From assembly GCA_016124975.1 (NCBI GenBank), contig WGMP01000014.1:1-64000 (forward strand): a stretch of 64,000 nucleotides of DNA, written 5' to 3'. Made by a program: the position numbers and the translations under genes. Source of the stretch: Phycisphaera sp. (GTDB taxonomy: Bacteria > Planctomycetota > Phycisphaerae > Phycisphaerales > SM1A02). Below, one piece after another: positions 52,633 through 60,935 of the stretch (position 1 is its first letter; every line of letters begins with the position of its first letter). The notes under the pieces were generated by a model. That model saw only the letters and a list, made by a program, of their open reading frames with translations. It was not told the DNA's origin and did no database searches.

Positions 52633-52671
52633 AGGGCCAGACGGTTCCGCCGTCTGGCCCTCTTTCTTTCC
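52633..52671 (+). terminator. intrinsic terminator
   Basis: A perfect 12-bp stem AGGGCCAGACGG / CCGTCTGGCCCT with loop TTCCG is followed by CTTTCTTTCC. It lies between the PEP-CTERM gene ending at 52591 and the convergent sulfotransferase gene. Confidence 0.9.
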
Positions 52672-52711
52672 GTGTGGGAGCGAAGCCGGCGTTCCAGCAA
52701 GGCGCGGGCGC

Positions 52712-54175
52712 CTACGCCTTCACGATCCTGCGCTCGTGTGCCGCGACAAGCGGCTCCCACGATGCGTCGAAGGCCCATTCGTAGTTCCGCCACCGCCCGA
52801 TCGAGCTGCGGTTGATCGGCTGCCGCACCTGCGCGTGCGAGAGCGTGAAGGCGCCGCGCGTGTTCCCTTCGGGCGCGAGCACGCGCTCGTCCATCTCGAG
52901 GCCCATGCGGGAGAGGCAGCGCTCCGCGTGTCCACGCGGATTCTCGACGAGGTTCTCATAGACGATCGACTCGTGCGAGAGCCCGAGGTTCGCAAGCGCC
53001 ACGGGCACGAGCTCGCGCTCGACCTCGATGATCCTGCGGATCGACTCGAAGCTCTGGGTCCACGCATAGGCGAGCGGGTTGAAGAACGAAAGGAAGATGC
53101 TCGTCGCCATGTCCCGCGGGTCGCGCTCCACGTTGATGCAGACGGCGCCGGGCATCGTGGCCGCGAGCTGAGGCAGGCAGCGCCAGGTGCGAAGCGACTT
53201 GTCGAAGGTCCAGCGCGCGCCATCCTTGCGGATCTGCCGCGCGCCCTCGATGTAGCGCTGCTGCGCCGCCTTCAGCACACCCGCGGGCACATTCTCGGGA
53301 AAGCGCGCGTCGTTCGAGAAGGGGTCGAGCGTGCGGCAGAGCGCGTCAAGCCCGTCGAACTCGCCGATGCCGCCGATCGCGGGATGGCGGTCAAGCATCT
53401 GCTCGAGGAGCGTGGTGCCCGAGCGCGGCATGGCGACGACGAACGCGCATCCGTCGACGCGCGGCGCGCGCTCCTCCATCGGCGCCGCGCGCACCTTCAT
53501 CGCGCGGGTCTGCGCCCGCAGCGGCGCGACGATCGATTCGATCTCGAACGGTGCGCCTGTCGACGCATGCGCCTCGCGCGCGAGGTCGAACGCCTCGCGG
53601 AAGCGCGACTTCTTGTCGAGGAGCCGCACGGCCTCGAAGCCCGCGACGCGCCGCAGGGGCAGGGGATGCGCGCTGCGGAGGATGGCCTTCATGTCCGCGA
53701 CGCCGCCCTCGAAGTCGTCGAGGACGCGCACGCGCGCAAGCATCAGGAGCGCGCGTGGATCCTTGGTCCATGCGCCGCCGCCCTTCACGAACTCGCGTAG
53801 CGCGTCGTTTCGGTCGGCGTAGAAGAGCGCGTCGAGGAGGTTGATCGCGGCCTCGACCGCATGGGGACCCTTGCCGACCGCGATCGGGCGCAGGCGATCA
53901 ATCGCGGCGTCGATCTTGCCGAGCCTGTGGTCGAGGTTGGCGCGGATCAGATTCGCGTGCTCGTCCCTCGGCGAAAGCTCGAGCGCGAGCGCGCAGTCCG
54001 CCTCCGCGTCGACGAAGTTGCGCAGCCGCAGGTTTGCGCGGCAACGCGCCAGCCGGGCGAGGAAGCTCTTCGGCGACTGCGCGAGGAACGCGTTCGCGGC
54101 CTGGAGCGCTCCCTCCGCGTCCCCTGACGCGAGCAGCCGTTCGATGCGGTCGATGGGAGTCTCTCGGGTGGCCAT
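52712..54175 (-). CDS. TPR-repeat sulfotransferase
   Basis: A 487-residue protein. The N-terminal half (about 5-210) is made of helical TPR repeats (AEGALQAANAFLAQSPKS, FVDAEADCALALELSPRDEH). The C-terminal half is a PAPS-dependent sulfotransferase. The 5'-phosphosulfate loop is PRSGTTLLEQM at 250-260, and the 3'-phosphate element is ERDPRDMATSIFLSFF with NRSSIGRW near the end. It should move sulfate from PAPS to an unknown protein or glycan, with the TPR part choosing partners. It is divergent from the ATP-grasp gene across a tandem repeat array. Confidence 0.88.
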   Translation of the reverse strand: MATRETPIDRIERLLASGDAEGALQAANAFLAQSPKSFLARLARCRANLRLRNFVDAEADCALALELSPRDEHANLIRANLDHRLGKIDAAIDRLRPIAVGKGPHAVEAAINLLDALFYADRNDALREFVKGGGAWTKDPRALLMLARVRVLDDFEGGVADMKAILRSAHPLPLRRVAGFEAVRLLDKKSRFREAFDLAREAHASTGAPFEIESIVAPLRAQTRAMKVRAAPMEERAPRVDGCAFVVAMPRSGTTLLEQMLDRHPAIGGIGEFDGLDALCRTLDPFSNDARFPENVPAGVLKAAQQRYIEGARQIRKDGARWTFDKSLRTWRCLPQLAATMPGAVCINVERDPRDMATSIFLSFFNPLAYAWTQSFESIRRIIEVERELVPVALANLGLSHESIVYENLVENPRGHAERCLSRMGLEMDERVLAPEGNTRGAFTLSHAQVRQPINRSSIGRWRNYEWAFDASWEPLVAAHERRIVKA

Positions 54176-54184
54176 GGGGCGACT

Positions 54185-54300
54185 ATACGGCGTGTGCGGC
54201 ATGTGGTGGGCACGCCGCCGCGATGGGCTGCACGCCGCCGCGATGGGCTACACGCCGCCGCGATGGGCTGCACGCCGCCGCGATGGGCTACACGCCGTAT
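54185..54300. repeat. 20-bp tandem array flanked by a 10-bp inverted repeat in a divergent promoter region
   Basis: Four 20-base units CACGCCGCCGCGATGGGCTR (54211-54290) alternate strictly between G and A at the last base, giving a 40-bp super-unit, and a partial fifth follows. ATACGGCGTG at 54185-54194 and its exact complement CACGCCGTAT at 54291-54300 bracket the array. It fills nearly all of the space between the sulfotransferase start (54175) and the ATP-grasp start (54311). Confidence 0.9.
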
Positions 54301-54310
54301 CCTCGCGGCG

Positions 54311-55156
54311 ATGCGCGTCGCCCTCGTCACGGCATCCACCCTTCCGCGGCCCGATCCAGACCTTCCGCTCCTCGCCGCGGAGTTCCGTGCGCGGGGCGTG
54401 GAGGCGTCGGTGGTCGTCTGGGACGATCCGACGGCGCGCTGGGAGGATTTCGATCTCGCCATCGTGCGATCGACCTGGGACTACCTCGAGAAGCTCGCGC
54501 GTTTCGAGGCGTGGATCGACCGCGCGGCGCGCGCGACGCGGCTCGTCAACGCAGCGTCCGTCCTGCGCTGGAACATCCACAAGCGCTATCTGCTTGCGCT
54601 CGCCGACGCGGGTGCGCCCGTCGTTCCGACCGTGCTCGTCGAGGCGGGTTCCGATCCCGACTGGGACGCGCTCTTCGCGCGCTTCGGCGAACTCGTGCTG
54701 AAGCCCGCCGTCTCCGCGGGAAGCTTCGGCACGGTCCGCGTCCCGACGGGCGACGCCGGCGCCGCCCGTGCGCACCTCGCGCGCCATCGCGGCCGAGATT
54801 TCCTGGTGCAGCCGCTCCTCCGCTCGGTCGTCGAGGTCGGCGAGTCGAACTTGGTCTGCTTCGGCGGCAGGTTCTCGCACGCGGTCCGTAAGGGCGCCCG
54901 CTGGGAGGGGGATGCGGAGCAGTCACGCGAGCGGATCGATCCCGCCGCCGACGAACTCGCGGCCGCCGTCGCTGTCTTCGAGGCCCTCGGCAGCCTCGGA
55001 CTCGGTCGACCCCACTACGCGCGCATCGACCTCGCCCGCGGCCCCGAGGGCGCGCCACTCCTCATGGAGGCGGAGCTGCTCGAGCCTGCGCTCTTCCTTG
55101 ACCGAGCGCCCGCCGCCGCGGCGGGGCTCGTCGACGCCGTGCTTCACGGGTCCTGA
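54311..55156 (+). CDS. ATP-grasp family protein (RimK/glutathione-synthetase-like)
   Basis: A 281-residue ATP-dependent ligase candidate. Family features are the N-terminal IVRSTWDYLEKLARFEAW, the ATP-binding LVLKPAVSAGSFGTVRV, the QPLLRSVVEVGESNLVCFGG strand with FSHAVRKGARW, and the metal-binding EAELLEPALFL near the C-terminus. Relatives join a carboxylate to an amine or thiol with acyl-phosphate chemistry; the substrates here are unknown. The ATG at 54311 follows directly after the repeat array, and the upstream reading frame is only repeat sequence. Confidence 0.82.
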   Translation: MRVALVTASTLPRPDPDLPLLAAEFRARGVEASVVVWDDPTARWEDFDLAIVRSTWDYLEKLARFEAWIDRAARATRLVNAASVLRWNIHKRYLLALADAGAPVVPTVLVEAGSDPDWDALFARFGELVLKPAVSAGSFGTVRVPTGDAGAARAHLARHRGRDFLVQPLLRSVVEVGESNLVCFGGRFSHAVRKGARWEGDAEQSRERIDPAADELAAAVAVFEALGSLGLGRPHYARIDLARGPEGAPLLMEAELLEPALFLDRAPAAAAGLVDAVLHGS

Positions 55157-55462
55157 GCGCAGCCGCGGCTGCAACGGATGGTTTCGGGGAGGTGCGTTCG
55201 GGCTTCACTCGGTCGGCACGCGGCGCCAAGTGGCGGTAACAGCGTCCGCAGCGGCTTCAGGGTGCTTGCGGAAGACGAATCTCCCGAATCATCGGAAAGA
55301 CCTGAACGAGCGACACCGCGCTTTGCGCCTTCATCGCCACCGACCCTTGCGTGGGGCGTCGGGGATACGAGTGTTGTGTCATGCCCTGTTCAGACGGCGA
55401 GTCGTTCGTCGCCTGAAGGATCGCGCCCACGCGCACAATCAAAGATCGGAATCGAGCCACCC
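55157..55462. other. gene-free spacer of 306 bases with a leader hairpin
   Basis: No gene is supported. A palindrome GCAGCCGCGGCTGC lies just after the ATP-grasp stop (55159-55172). A hairpin with 11 pairs and one mismatch (TTCAGACGGCGA / TCGTCGCCTGAA, 55389-55417) sits about 45 bases before the next start codon and would be part of that gene's leader. Confidence 0.5.
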
Positions 55463-56152
55463 ATGAAGTTGAACCACTGCCTTGTTCCCGTGCTCCTCTG
55501 CGGTGCCGTCGTGTCTGTCTCCGAGGCCAGCATGGTCGATGTCTTCTGCCCCGGCGTCGGCGTCGGCCGCAATGTGACCGTCACGCAGGGCTCCACGAAC
55601 TACAACGTGTTCGCAGGCCAGATCCGCCTCGTGCTCTCGAACAGCACGGGCCAGCCCTTCGACACCAACTGGTTCTCGTTCTGCACGGAGCTCGCGCAGA
55701 ACATCCACATCAACGGTCCCGTCCGCACCTACCAGGTGACGGCCGTCTCCGACCTGCCCACGCCCGGGACGGGCATGGGCACCGCGCGCGCCGACGCGCT
55801 CGCCCGCATGTACTTCTCCGCGAACGGCGCCCAGTTCGGCACGAACGCCGACTACGCGGCGGCGTTCCAGATCGCGGTGTGGGAAATCGTGAACGACTTC
55901 GACGGCACGCTTGCGAGCCTCGATCTCGCGGCGGGCAACTTTCGCGGCAACATCGCCCCGGCCATCTCCGCAAACTTCTCGTCGCTCTTCGCGGCTGCGT
56001 CGAATGCGGGCGGCAACATGAACGCGATCCTCGGCCTCGGGAACACGAGCTTCCAGGATCAGATCATCGATGTCACCAACGGCATCCCCTCGCCCGGCGC
56101 CATGGCGCTTCTCGCCCTCGCGGGCTTCACGGGCCTGCGTCGCCGTCGCTGA
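55463..56152 (+). CDS. PEP-CTERM-like exported protein
   Basis: A 229-residue exported protein with a signal peptide (CLVPVLLCGAVVSVSEAS). The domain (FAGQIRLVLSNSTG, FCTELAQNIHING, FQIAVWEIVNDFDGTLASLD) has the FC-E...AFQ-A-WEI pattern seen in a recurrent thioester-like/choice-of-anchor class of surface proteins. The Cys in WFSFCTEL and the Gln in FQIAVWEI could form an internal thioester, but this is inference. The tail has IPSPG, a hydrophobic stretch and RRRR. The start at 55463 fits the signal peptide. Confidence 0.8.
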   Translation: MKLNHCLVPVLLCGAVVSVSEASMVDVFCPGVGVGRNVTVTQGSTNYNVFAGQIRLVLSNSTGQPFDTNWFSFCTELAQNIHINGPVRTYQVTAVSDLPTPGTGMGTARADALARMYFSANGAQFGTNADYAAAFQIAVWEIVNDFDGTLASLDLAAGNFRGNIAPAISANFSSLFAAASNAGGNMNAILGLGNTSFQDQIIDVTNGIPSPGAMALLALAGFTGLRRRR

Positions 56153-56191
56153 ATCGGCGCGCTGCACCCAACGCATCATCTGCGCATCATC

Positions 56192-56229
56192 CGCGCGGCC
56201 TCCGAAACTCGGGGGCCGCGCGTCTTTTT
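56192..56229. terminator. intrinsic terminator between convergent genes
   Basis: A 14-pair stem (CGCGCGGCCTCCGA / TCGGGGGCCGCGCG, one G-U) with loop AAC is followed by TCTTTTT. It ends the PEP-CTERM transcript and may also serve the minus-strand phosphatase gene ending at 56240. Confidence 0.9.
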
Positions 56230-56239
56230 CCCGCGCGAG

Positions 56240-57622
56240 TCACTCGGCGGCGCGCGGATCGCGCGGCGCACCCGGTTCCCGCCCGAAGAGCGCGACATAC
56301 ATGATGCGATAGAGGTCGGTGTTGTCGAGGTTGCCGCGGACGAGTTCGGACGCGGGCCCCGCCGCGCGCACGATGACGGGATCGCCGCCGTCCTGATGGC
56401 TCGCCCACGCGACGGCGAAGGGGAGCCGCACGCCGTTCCGATCGGCTGCCGCGAGGAACGGCACGGTGCCCGCGCCATCGACGCCGTCGAGCGCGGCGCC
56501 GTCGCCTGGAAGCGTCGCGGGCAGCGGCTTGTCGCGCACGATCACGCCGCCAGACTCGGGCATGGCCACGACCTGCGGCCGCGAGGCGTCGCTGTCGGCG
56601 GCGACGAGGACGAGCGTGGCGGGATTCGCGGCGCGGTGCGCCTCGGCGATCGCGATGACCTCGTCCGCGCGCCGAAGCGCCTCGAGAAGCCCTGAGGCGT
56701 TGTTCGTGTTGGAGAAGTTGTCGGTGCCTTCCTCCTCGACGACGAGCATGAACCCGTCGGGATCGGCCGCGAGCACGCGCAGCGCGGCGCGCGTCATCTC
56801 GCCGACGGTCGGGTGCGCCGCTGGATAGGGCACGAGGCCGCGCTCGCGGAGCGACTCCTCGCCGCGGTCGTTGTAGGTGTCCGTCTCGGCGAAGAGGCCG
56901 AGGAGGTGCGTGGTTCCTGCGGGAACCGCCGCCAGTTCCTCGCGCGTGAAGACGACGGCGTAGCCAGCGGCGCGCGCCTCCGCGACGAGATCGCGACCGT
57001 CGTCGCGGCGGCCGACGCCGTGCCGGCCCGCGACGCCCTTCGGCAAGAACAGCGCCTCGCCGCCGCCGAGGATGACCTCGGCCTTCGACTCGAGCAGCTG
57101 GCGCACGATCTCGGTGGTCATCGAGCGCTTGGGAACGCTCGCGAGGAAGCAGGCGGTGCCGGGTTCGGCGAGGTGGCCCGAGTTCACGACTCCGACCGCG
57201 CGTCCCGCGCGCGCCGCCTCGCGCATGATGCTGAGCCGCTCGCCCGACGCGGCGACGGGGATCTCCGCGCCATCCATGCCGAAGCTGTCCTGGGGCACCT
57301 TGACGCCATAGGCGTGCACCGTGCCGCCCGAGTGGCTCGAGGGCGCGAGGCTGTCGCGCATGTGCGGTCGATAGGTCGCCATCGCGGGGAGCCTGTCCCA
57401 CGCGAGCTCGCCGTCGGGGCCGGCTGCGTGGATGCGCAGAAGTCCCCAGTGCCCGAGGCCCGTTCCGTCGGGGTGGATGAAGATGACGCTCGTGTGCGGA
57501 GGAGCGTCCGCACGCGGAGCATCGTCGCCCAAAGCGACGCCCGACATGGGTGACAGCGCTGCGGCGGCGAAGACTGCAAGACGCGGGAGGCTTGATGCAA
57601 GGGCTGAGGGCGAGCGCATCAC
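56240..57622 (-). CDS. alkaline-phosphatase-like exported protein with altered metal ligands
   Basis: A 460-residue exported protein (signal AVFAAAALSPMSGVALG) with the alkaline phosphatase fold. The metal-site strand is SVIFIHPDGTG and the likely nucleophile is a Ser in SSHSGGTVHAYGVK. The classical blocks are changed: MVEGxxIDxxxHxND reads VVEEEGTDNFSNTNNA (Asn for His), and TADHxxGG reads AADSDASRP (Ser for His). The last His is present in WASHQDGG. Zinc binding may therefore differ from PhoA, perhaps using other metals or acting on other esters. I believe this altered form is a conserved subfamily in related bacteria. Confidence 0.75.
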   Translation of the reverse strand: MMRSPSALASSLPRLAVFAAAALSPMSGVALGDDAPRADAPPHTSVIFIHPDGTGLGHWGLLRIHAAGPDGELAWDRLPAMATYRPHMRDSLAPSSHSGGTVHAYGVKVPQDSFGMDGAEIPVAASGERLSIMREAARAGRAVGVVNSGHLAEPGTACFLASVPKRSMTTEIVRQLLESKAEVILGGGEALFLPKGVAGRHGVGRRDDGRDLVAEARAAGYAVVFTREELAAVPAGTTHLLGLFAETDTYNDRGEESLRERGLVPYPAAHPTVGEMTRAALRVLAADPDGFMLVVEEEGTDNFSNTNNASGLLEALRRADEVIAIAEAHRAANPATLVLVAADSDASRPQVVAMPESGGVIVRDKPLPATLPGDGAALDGVDGAGTVPFLAAADRNGVRLPFAVAWASHQDGGDPVIVRAAGPASELVRGNLDNTDLYRIMYVALFGREPGAPRDPRAAE

Positions 57623-57681
57623 CCAAGCGTAATCGAAACGCAGCGACCGTCTGCTCGCGAGAGCGTGCCGATCGAGGGTCG

Positions 57682-59880
57682 TCAGCCTCTCGTCGGCGCC
57701 TTCACGCCCGCGATCTTGCGCAGCGCCTCGACCGCGGGGTCGACCTGCTCCTTGCCGCGCAGCGTGATGGTCTCCTTGCCTTCGAACGACGCGAGCAGCT
57801 GCTCGGCCCAGCGCTTCTTCGCGGGACGCGCCACCGTCTTCGCCCAGCCGTTGATCTCGGCCGCGAACCGTTGCGAGGCGCGGCGGTCCTTGCCGCGCTC
57901 GGGCGACGCGAGATAGGACGCGATCTCCGCCTGGCAGCGTGCCACGAATCCGTCGTCGCCGCCGACGCCGCGCCAGCAGCGCGCGAGGAGCTCGCCGTTC
58001 GTCGAGCCCTGCCGCTCGAGCGCCTCGAGCAGCCTCGCGTGCTCCTCGGGCGTCGCGGGCGCGGGCAGCGCGGCGACGCGTGCATGCGCGAGGTCGCGCA
58101 CGGTCGAGCGGTAGAGCGCGTGCTGCTTGTCATCGGTCGCCTTCGCGAACCTGTCCGCGCAGGCGTCGGCGATCGCAAGCGCGGACTTCGCGTCGGGCGC
58201 CGCGTCGAGCGCTGCGGTGATGGCCGCGAGGGCGAATGCACTCTCGGCGAGCGCCGCCTTCACGAACCCCACGCACTCGCGCGCACGGTCGTCGGGCGAG
58301 AGCGCGTTGAACGCGCGCACCATGGCGAGGCTCTCGACATACTCGGCGAACCCCGCGTTCACGCCCCACGCGACCGACTGGTGGAACACCATCGGCCTGC
58401 GGCCGCCCTTGTCGTCGTAGTTCCAGCCCGCGTGCACGGTGGTGACCTCGTCGCCGCCCGTCGCATACTGTCCGCCCTTGCAGCGGAACTCCTTCGCCTT
58501 CGCGTCGTACTCCATGAACACGATCGCGCAGTGGCCAGGCTGCCCCGCGGTCGACGCAGGCTGCCCCACGATGCGGTGCGTGCGCGCGCCGATGTTCCCC
58601 ATCGTGCCGCACACGCCGCCGTCCTTCCACATCATCTGGATCGAGCCGTAGCTGAACGCGATCGGCGCCACGCGCCGCGCGCTCTGCATGTCGAACTGCT
58701 GCGCGATGTCGCCGATGTACTCGCCGTAGGTGCGGAACTCGCCGTCGTCGCGGAACCGCGTCCAGATGTCCTCGCGCTCGCGTAGCGGCTGGTCGTCGGC
58801 CGCGAGCATCATGAGGACGGGCCACGGCGCGTTCAGCGGGAAGCGGGGCCACTCGCGCGCGGCGCGGACTTCATCGGGGAACCCGTGGCGGTCGTTGCGG
58901 ATGAACCACGCCATCGACTCGGCGGCGGTGGGGGCGCGGTCGCGCGCGGCGGGCATGCGGCCCTTTGCGCGATAGGCGCCGTGGAAGAGCTCGTGCGCGG
59001 CGGCGATCCGCTCGCGCAGCGACTTGTCCGAGACCGCGTCGGTGGAGCCCCAGTGGACGGCACGGTCGCCGCAGTCGATCTTCACATCGGGGTGGCCGTG
59101 CGCGGCCATGTGCTCGTTGAACTCCTGCTGAAGCGTGCGCGACGCGATCACATCGGCGGCGCGCAGCGGGCGCTTGACCATCTTCTTCACGCTGACGGCC
59201 GCGCGCTGCGGCTTCGCGATGCCGCGCTCGTCGTACTCGAGCGGCGGGAGCTCCTTCACCTCGACCTCTTCCTCGATCTCGGGATGGTCCTCGAGGAAGT
59301 TGACGATGTGGTCGTCGCGGTCGAGCGGGCGCGACGGGTCCTTGGTGTCGACGCGCACGCGCGGGTCGCCTGGAATCTCGAGCACGAGCGGCGCGCGGGG
59401 CGAGACATCGGGAAGCGTCTCGGGCGCGGTCGCGCCGTCTGCGTCGTTCCACGGCGTTCCCTGCTCGCCCCGCCTTGCATACGAGTCCTGCATCGCGAAC
59501 GCGAGCGCGAGCTGCGTGTAGTCGCGCCGCACCGTGTCCTCGCCGAGATCGATCTCGAGCGAGCGCAGCTTGAGGAGGACGGGCAGCGGGTCGGCGCGGC
59601 AGCCGTAGACGGTGGTGCGCACGATGGGCGTGCGGTCGACCCACGCGAGGAAATCCTTCGGAAGCGCGATGCCGCGCTCCTGCAACGCGTCGCGCGTGCG
59701 CGCCTCGGCTGCGTCGAGGTAGGCCTCGGTGCGGCTCGACCAGCTCGACTCGCTCGCGGCTGTCGCGACGGCCTCCGACGCCGCGGGCGCGGTCGTCCCG
59801 ATGATCGGAGCAAGAAGGGCGATGGCGAGGAGCGGAAGCCGAAGGACCGTGCGCATGCGCGGCATGGTATCGCAGCGCAT
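57682..59880 (-). CDS. exported transglutaminase-like (Cys-His) protein, unknown function
   Basis: A 732-residue exported protein with a signal peptide (TVLRLPLLAIALLAPIIGTT). The region QMMWKDGGVCGTMGNIGA followed by QPGHCAIVFMEY resembles transglutaminase-like cysteine hydrolase folds, with Cys424 as nucleophile and His450 as base. A third residue downstream is not identified with certainty. The N-terminal half has an unrecognised domain and a Pro/Glu-rich linker near 195-215; the C-terminal third is helical. Its ATG at 59880 overlaps the stop of the polyketide synthase gene (TGATG), so it is translationally coupled to that operon. Nearby ATGs at 59865 and 59856 are alternatives. Confidence 0.65.
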   Translation of the reverse strand: MRCDTMPRMRTVLRLPLLAIALLAPIIGTTAPAASEAVATAASESSWSSRTEAYLDAAEARTRDALQERGIALPKDFLAWVDRTPIVRTTVYGCRADPLPVLLKLRSLEIDLGEDTVRRDYTQLALAFAMQDSYARRGEQGTPWNDADGATAPETLPDVSPRAPLVLEIPGDPRVRVDTKDPSRPLDRDDHIVNFLEDHPEIEEEVEVKELPPLEYDERGIAKPQRAAVSVKKMVKRPLRAADVIASRTLQQEFNEHMAAHGHPDVKIDCGDRAVHWGSTDAVSDKSLRERIAAAHELFHGAYRAKGRMPAARDRAPTAAESMAWFIRNDRHGFPDEVRAAREWPRFPLNAPWPVLMMLAADDQPLREREDIWTRFRDDGEFRTYGEYIGDIAQQFDMQSARRVAPIAFSYGSIQMMWKDGGVCGTMGNIGARTHRIVGQPASTAGQPGHCAIVFMEYDAKAKEFRCKGGQYATGGDEVTTVHAGWNYDDKGGRRPMVFHQSVAWGVNAGFAEYVESLAMVRAFNALSPDDRARECVGFVKAALAESAFALAAITAALDAAPDAKSALAIADACADRFAKATDDKQHALYRSTVRDLAHARVAALPAPATPEEHARLLEALERQGSTNGELLARCWRGVGGDDGFVARCQAEIASYLASPERGKDRRASQRFAAEINGWAKTVARPAKKRWAEQLLASFEGKETITLRGKEQVDPAVEALRKIAGVKAPTRG

Positions 59881-60935
59881 CAGCGCACCAAGAGCATCTC
59901 GCCGACGAGCCCGGGGCCGAACGCGAGCCCGACCCATGGCCGCGGCGCGTCTTCACGCATGAGGCGTTCGAGGATGAAGAGGAGCGTCGCGCTCGACATG
60001 TTTCCGTGGTCGCGCAGGATGGCGCGGCTCGCGTCTCCTGCGGAGGCCGCGAGCCCGAGCGACTCGAGCACGGACTCGATCACGCGCGGGCCGCCTGGAT
60101 GGATCGCCCACGCGCCGATCTCGTCGACCCGGAGCCCGTGCGTCGCCAGCGCCGTGGCCGCCCACGCGCCGACCTCGCCGCGCAAGATGTCGGGAACGCG
60201 CGCGCCGAGGGTCATCTCGAAGCCGTGATCGCCGATCGTCCACGCCATCTCGTCCTCCGTGCCCGCGAGAAGAAGCGAATGCGTGGCGGCGAGGCGCGGC
60301 GCGTGCGCGCGCGATCGCGCCGTGCCATCGACGATCGCGGCGGCCGCGCCATCGCCGAAGAGGGTGTTCGCGATGAGGCGATCGATGCGCGCGTCGTGGT
60401 GGAAGTGCGCCGAGCACACCTCGGCGCAGCAGACGAGGACGCGCGCGGACGGGTCGGTCGCCGCCAGCGCCCGCGCGACGCCGAGCGCGTTCACGGCCGC
60501 GTGGCAGCCCATGAAGCCGATGTTGACGCGCGCCACCGCACGCGGAAGACCGAGCCGCTCGATCAGGTGCGCGTCGACCCCCGGCGACTCGAAGCCCGTG
60601 CACGACGCCGTCACGACATGGGTGATGGTCGCGGGCTCGGCTTCGCCATGCGCAAGCGCTGCGCGGCACGCGCGCTCGGCCATCGCGCGCGCGGCCTGCG
60701 ACCAGAGCCGCATGCGCGCGGCCGTGCCAGGCGCATCGCGGCCTGCGTAGAAGGGCGGCTCCGTCGCTGCGGCCGCGCCGCGCGAGTCGATCGCGCTTCG
60801 CTCGGCGAGGCGCGCAAGCAGCGCGCGGCTCGCCTCGGGCGGCGCGATCGCATCGGCGAACGCAAGCCACGCGTCGCGCGTCAGGCGCTCCTCGGGAGTC
60901 GCGGTGCCGATCGACCGGATCGAGGGGTCCGTCAC
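59880..60935 (-). CDS. type III polyketide synthase (chalcone-synthase-like)
   Basis: A 351-residue thiolase-fold enzyme with the complete type III PKS triad: Cys144 in GFMGCHAAVNALG, His279 in AIHPGGPRVI and Asn312 in HGNMSSAT. It would extend an acyl-CoA starter with malonyl-CoA and cyclise the product to a pyrone, resorcinol or phloroglucinol. The GTG start at 60935 overlaps the upstream stop (GTGA), a strong sign of coupling. With a methyltransferase and flavoprotein in the same operon the product is likely a methylated or oxidised phenolic lipid, as in srsABC-type clusters. The starter is unknown. Confidence 0.92.
   Translation of the reverse strand: MTDPSIRSIGTATPEERLTRDAWLAFADAIAPPEASRALLARLAERSAIDSRGAAAATEPPFYAGRDAPGTAARMRLWSQAARAMAERACRAALAHGEAEPATITHVVTASCTGFESPGVDAHLIERLGLPRAVARVNIGFMGCHAAVNALGVARALAATDPSARVLVCCAEVCSAHFHHDARIDRLIANTLFGDGAAAAIVDGTARSRAHAPRLAATHSLLLAGTEDEMAWTIGDHGFEMTLGARVPDILRGEVGAWAATALATHGLRVDEIGAWAIHPGGPRVIESVLESLGLAASAGDASRAILRDHGNMSSATLLFILERLMREDAPRPWVGLAFGPGLVGEMLLVR

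Noticed and set aside
54185-54300. CRISPR-like or coding tandem repeat
   Set aside because: 20-bp units are contiguous without spacers, and the open frame through them only reflects the repeat; it lies between two start codons.
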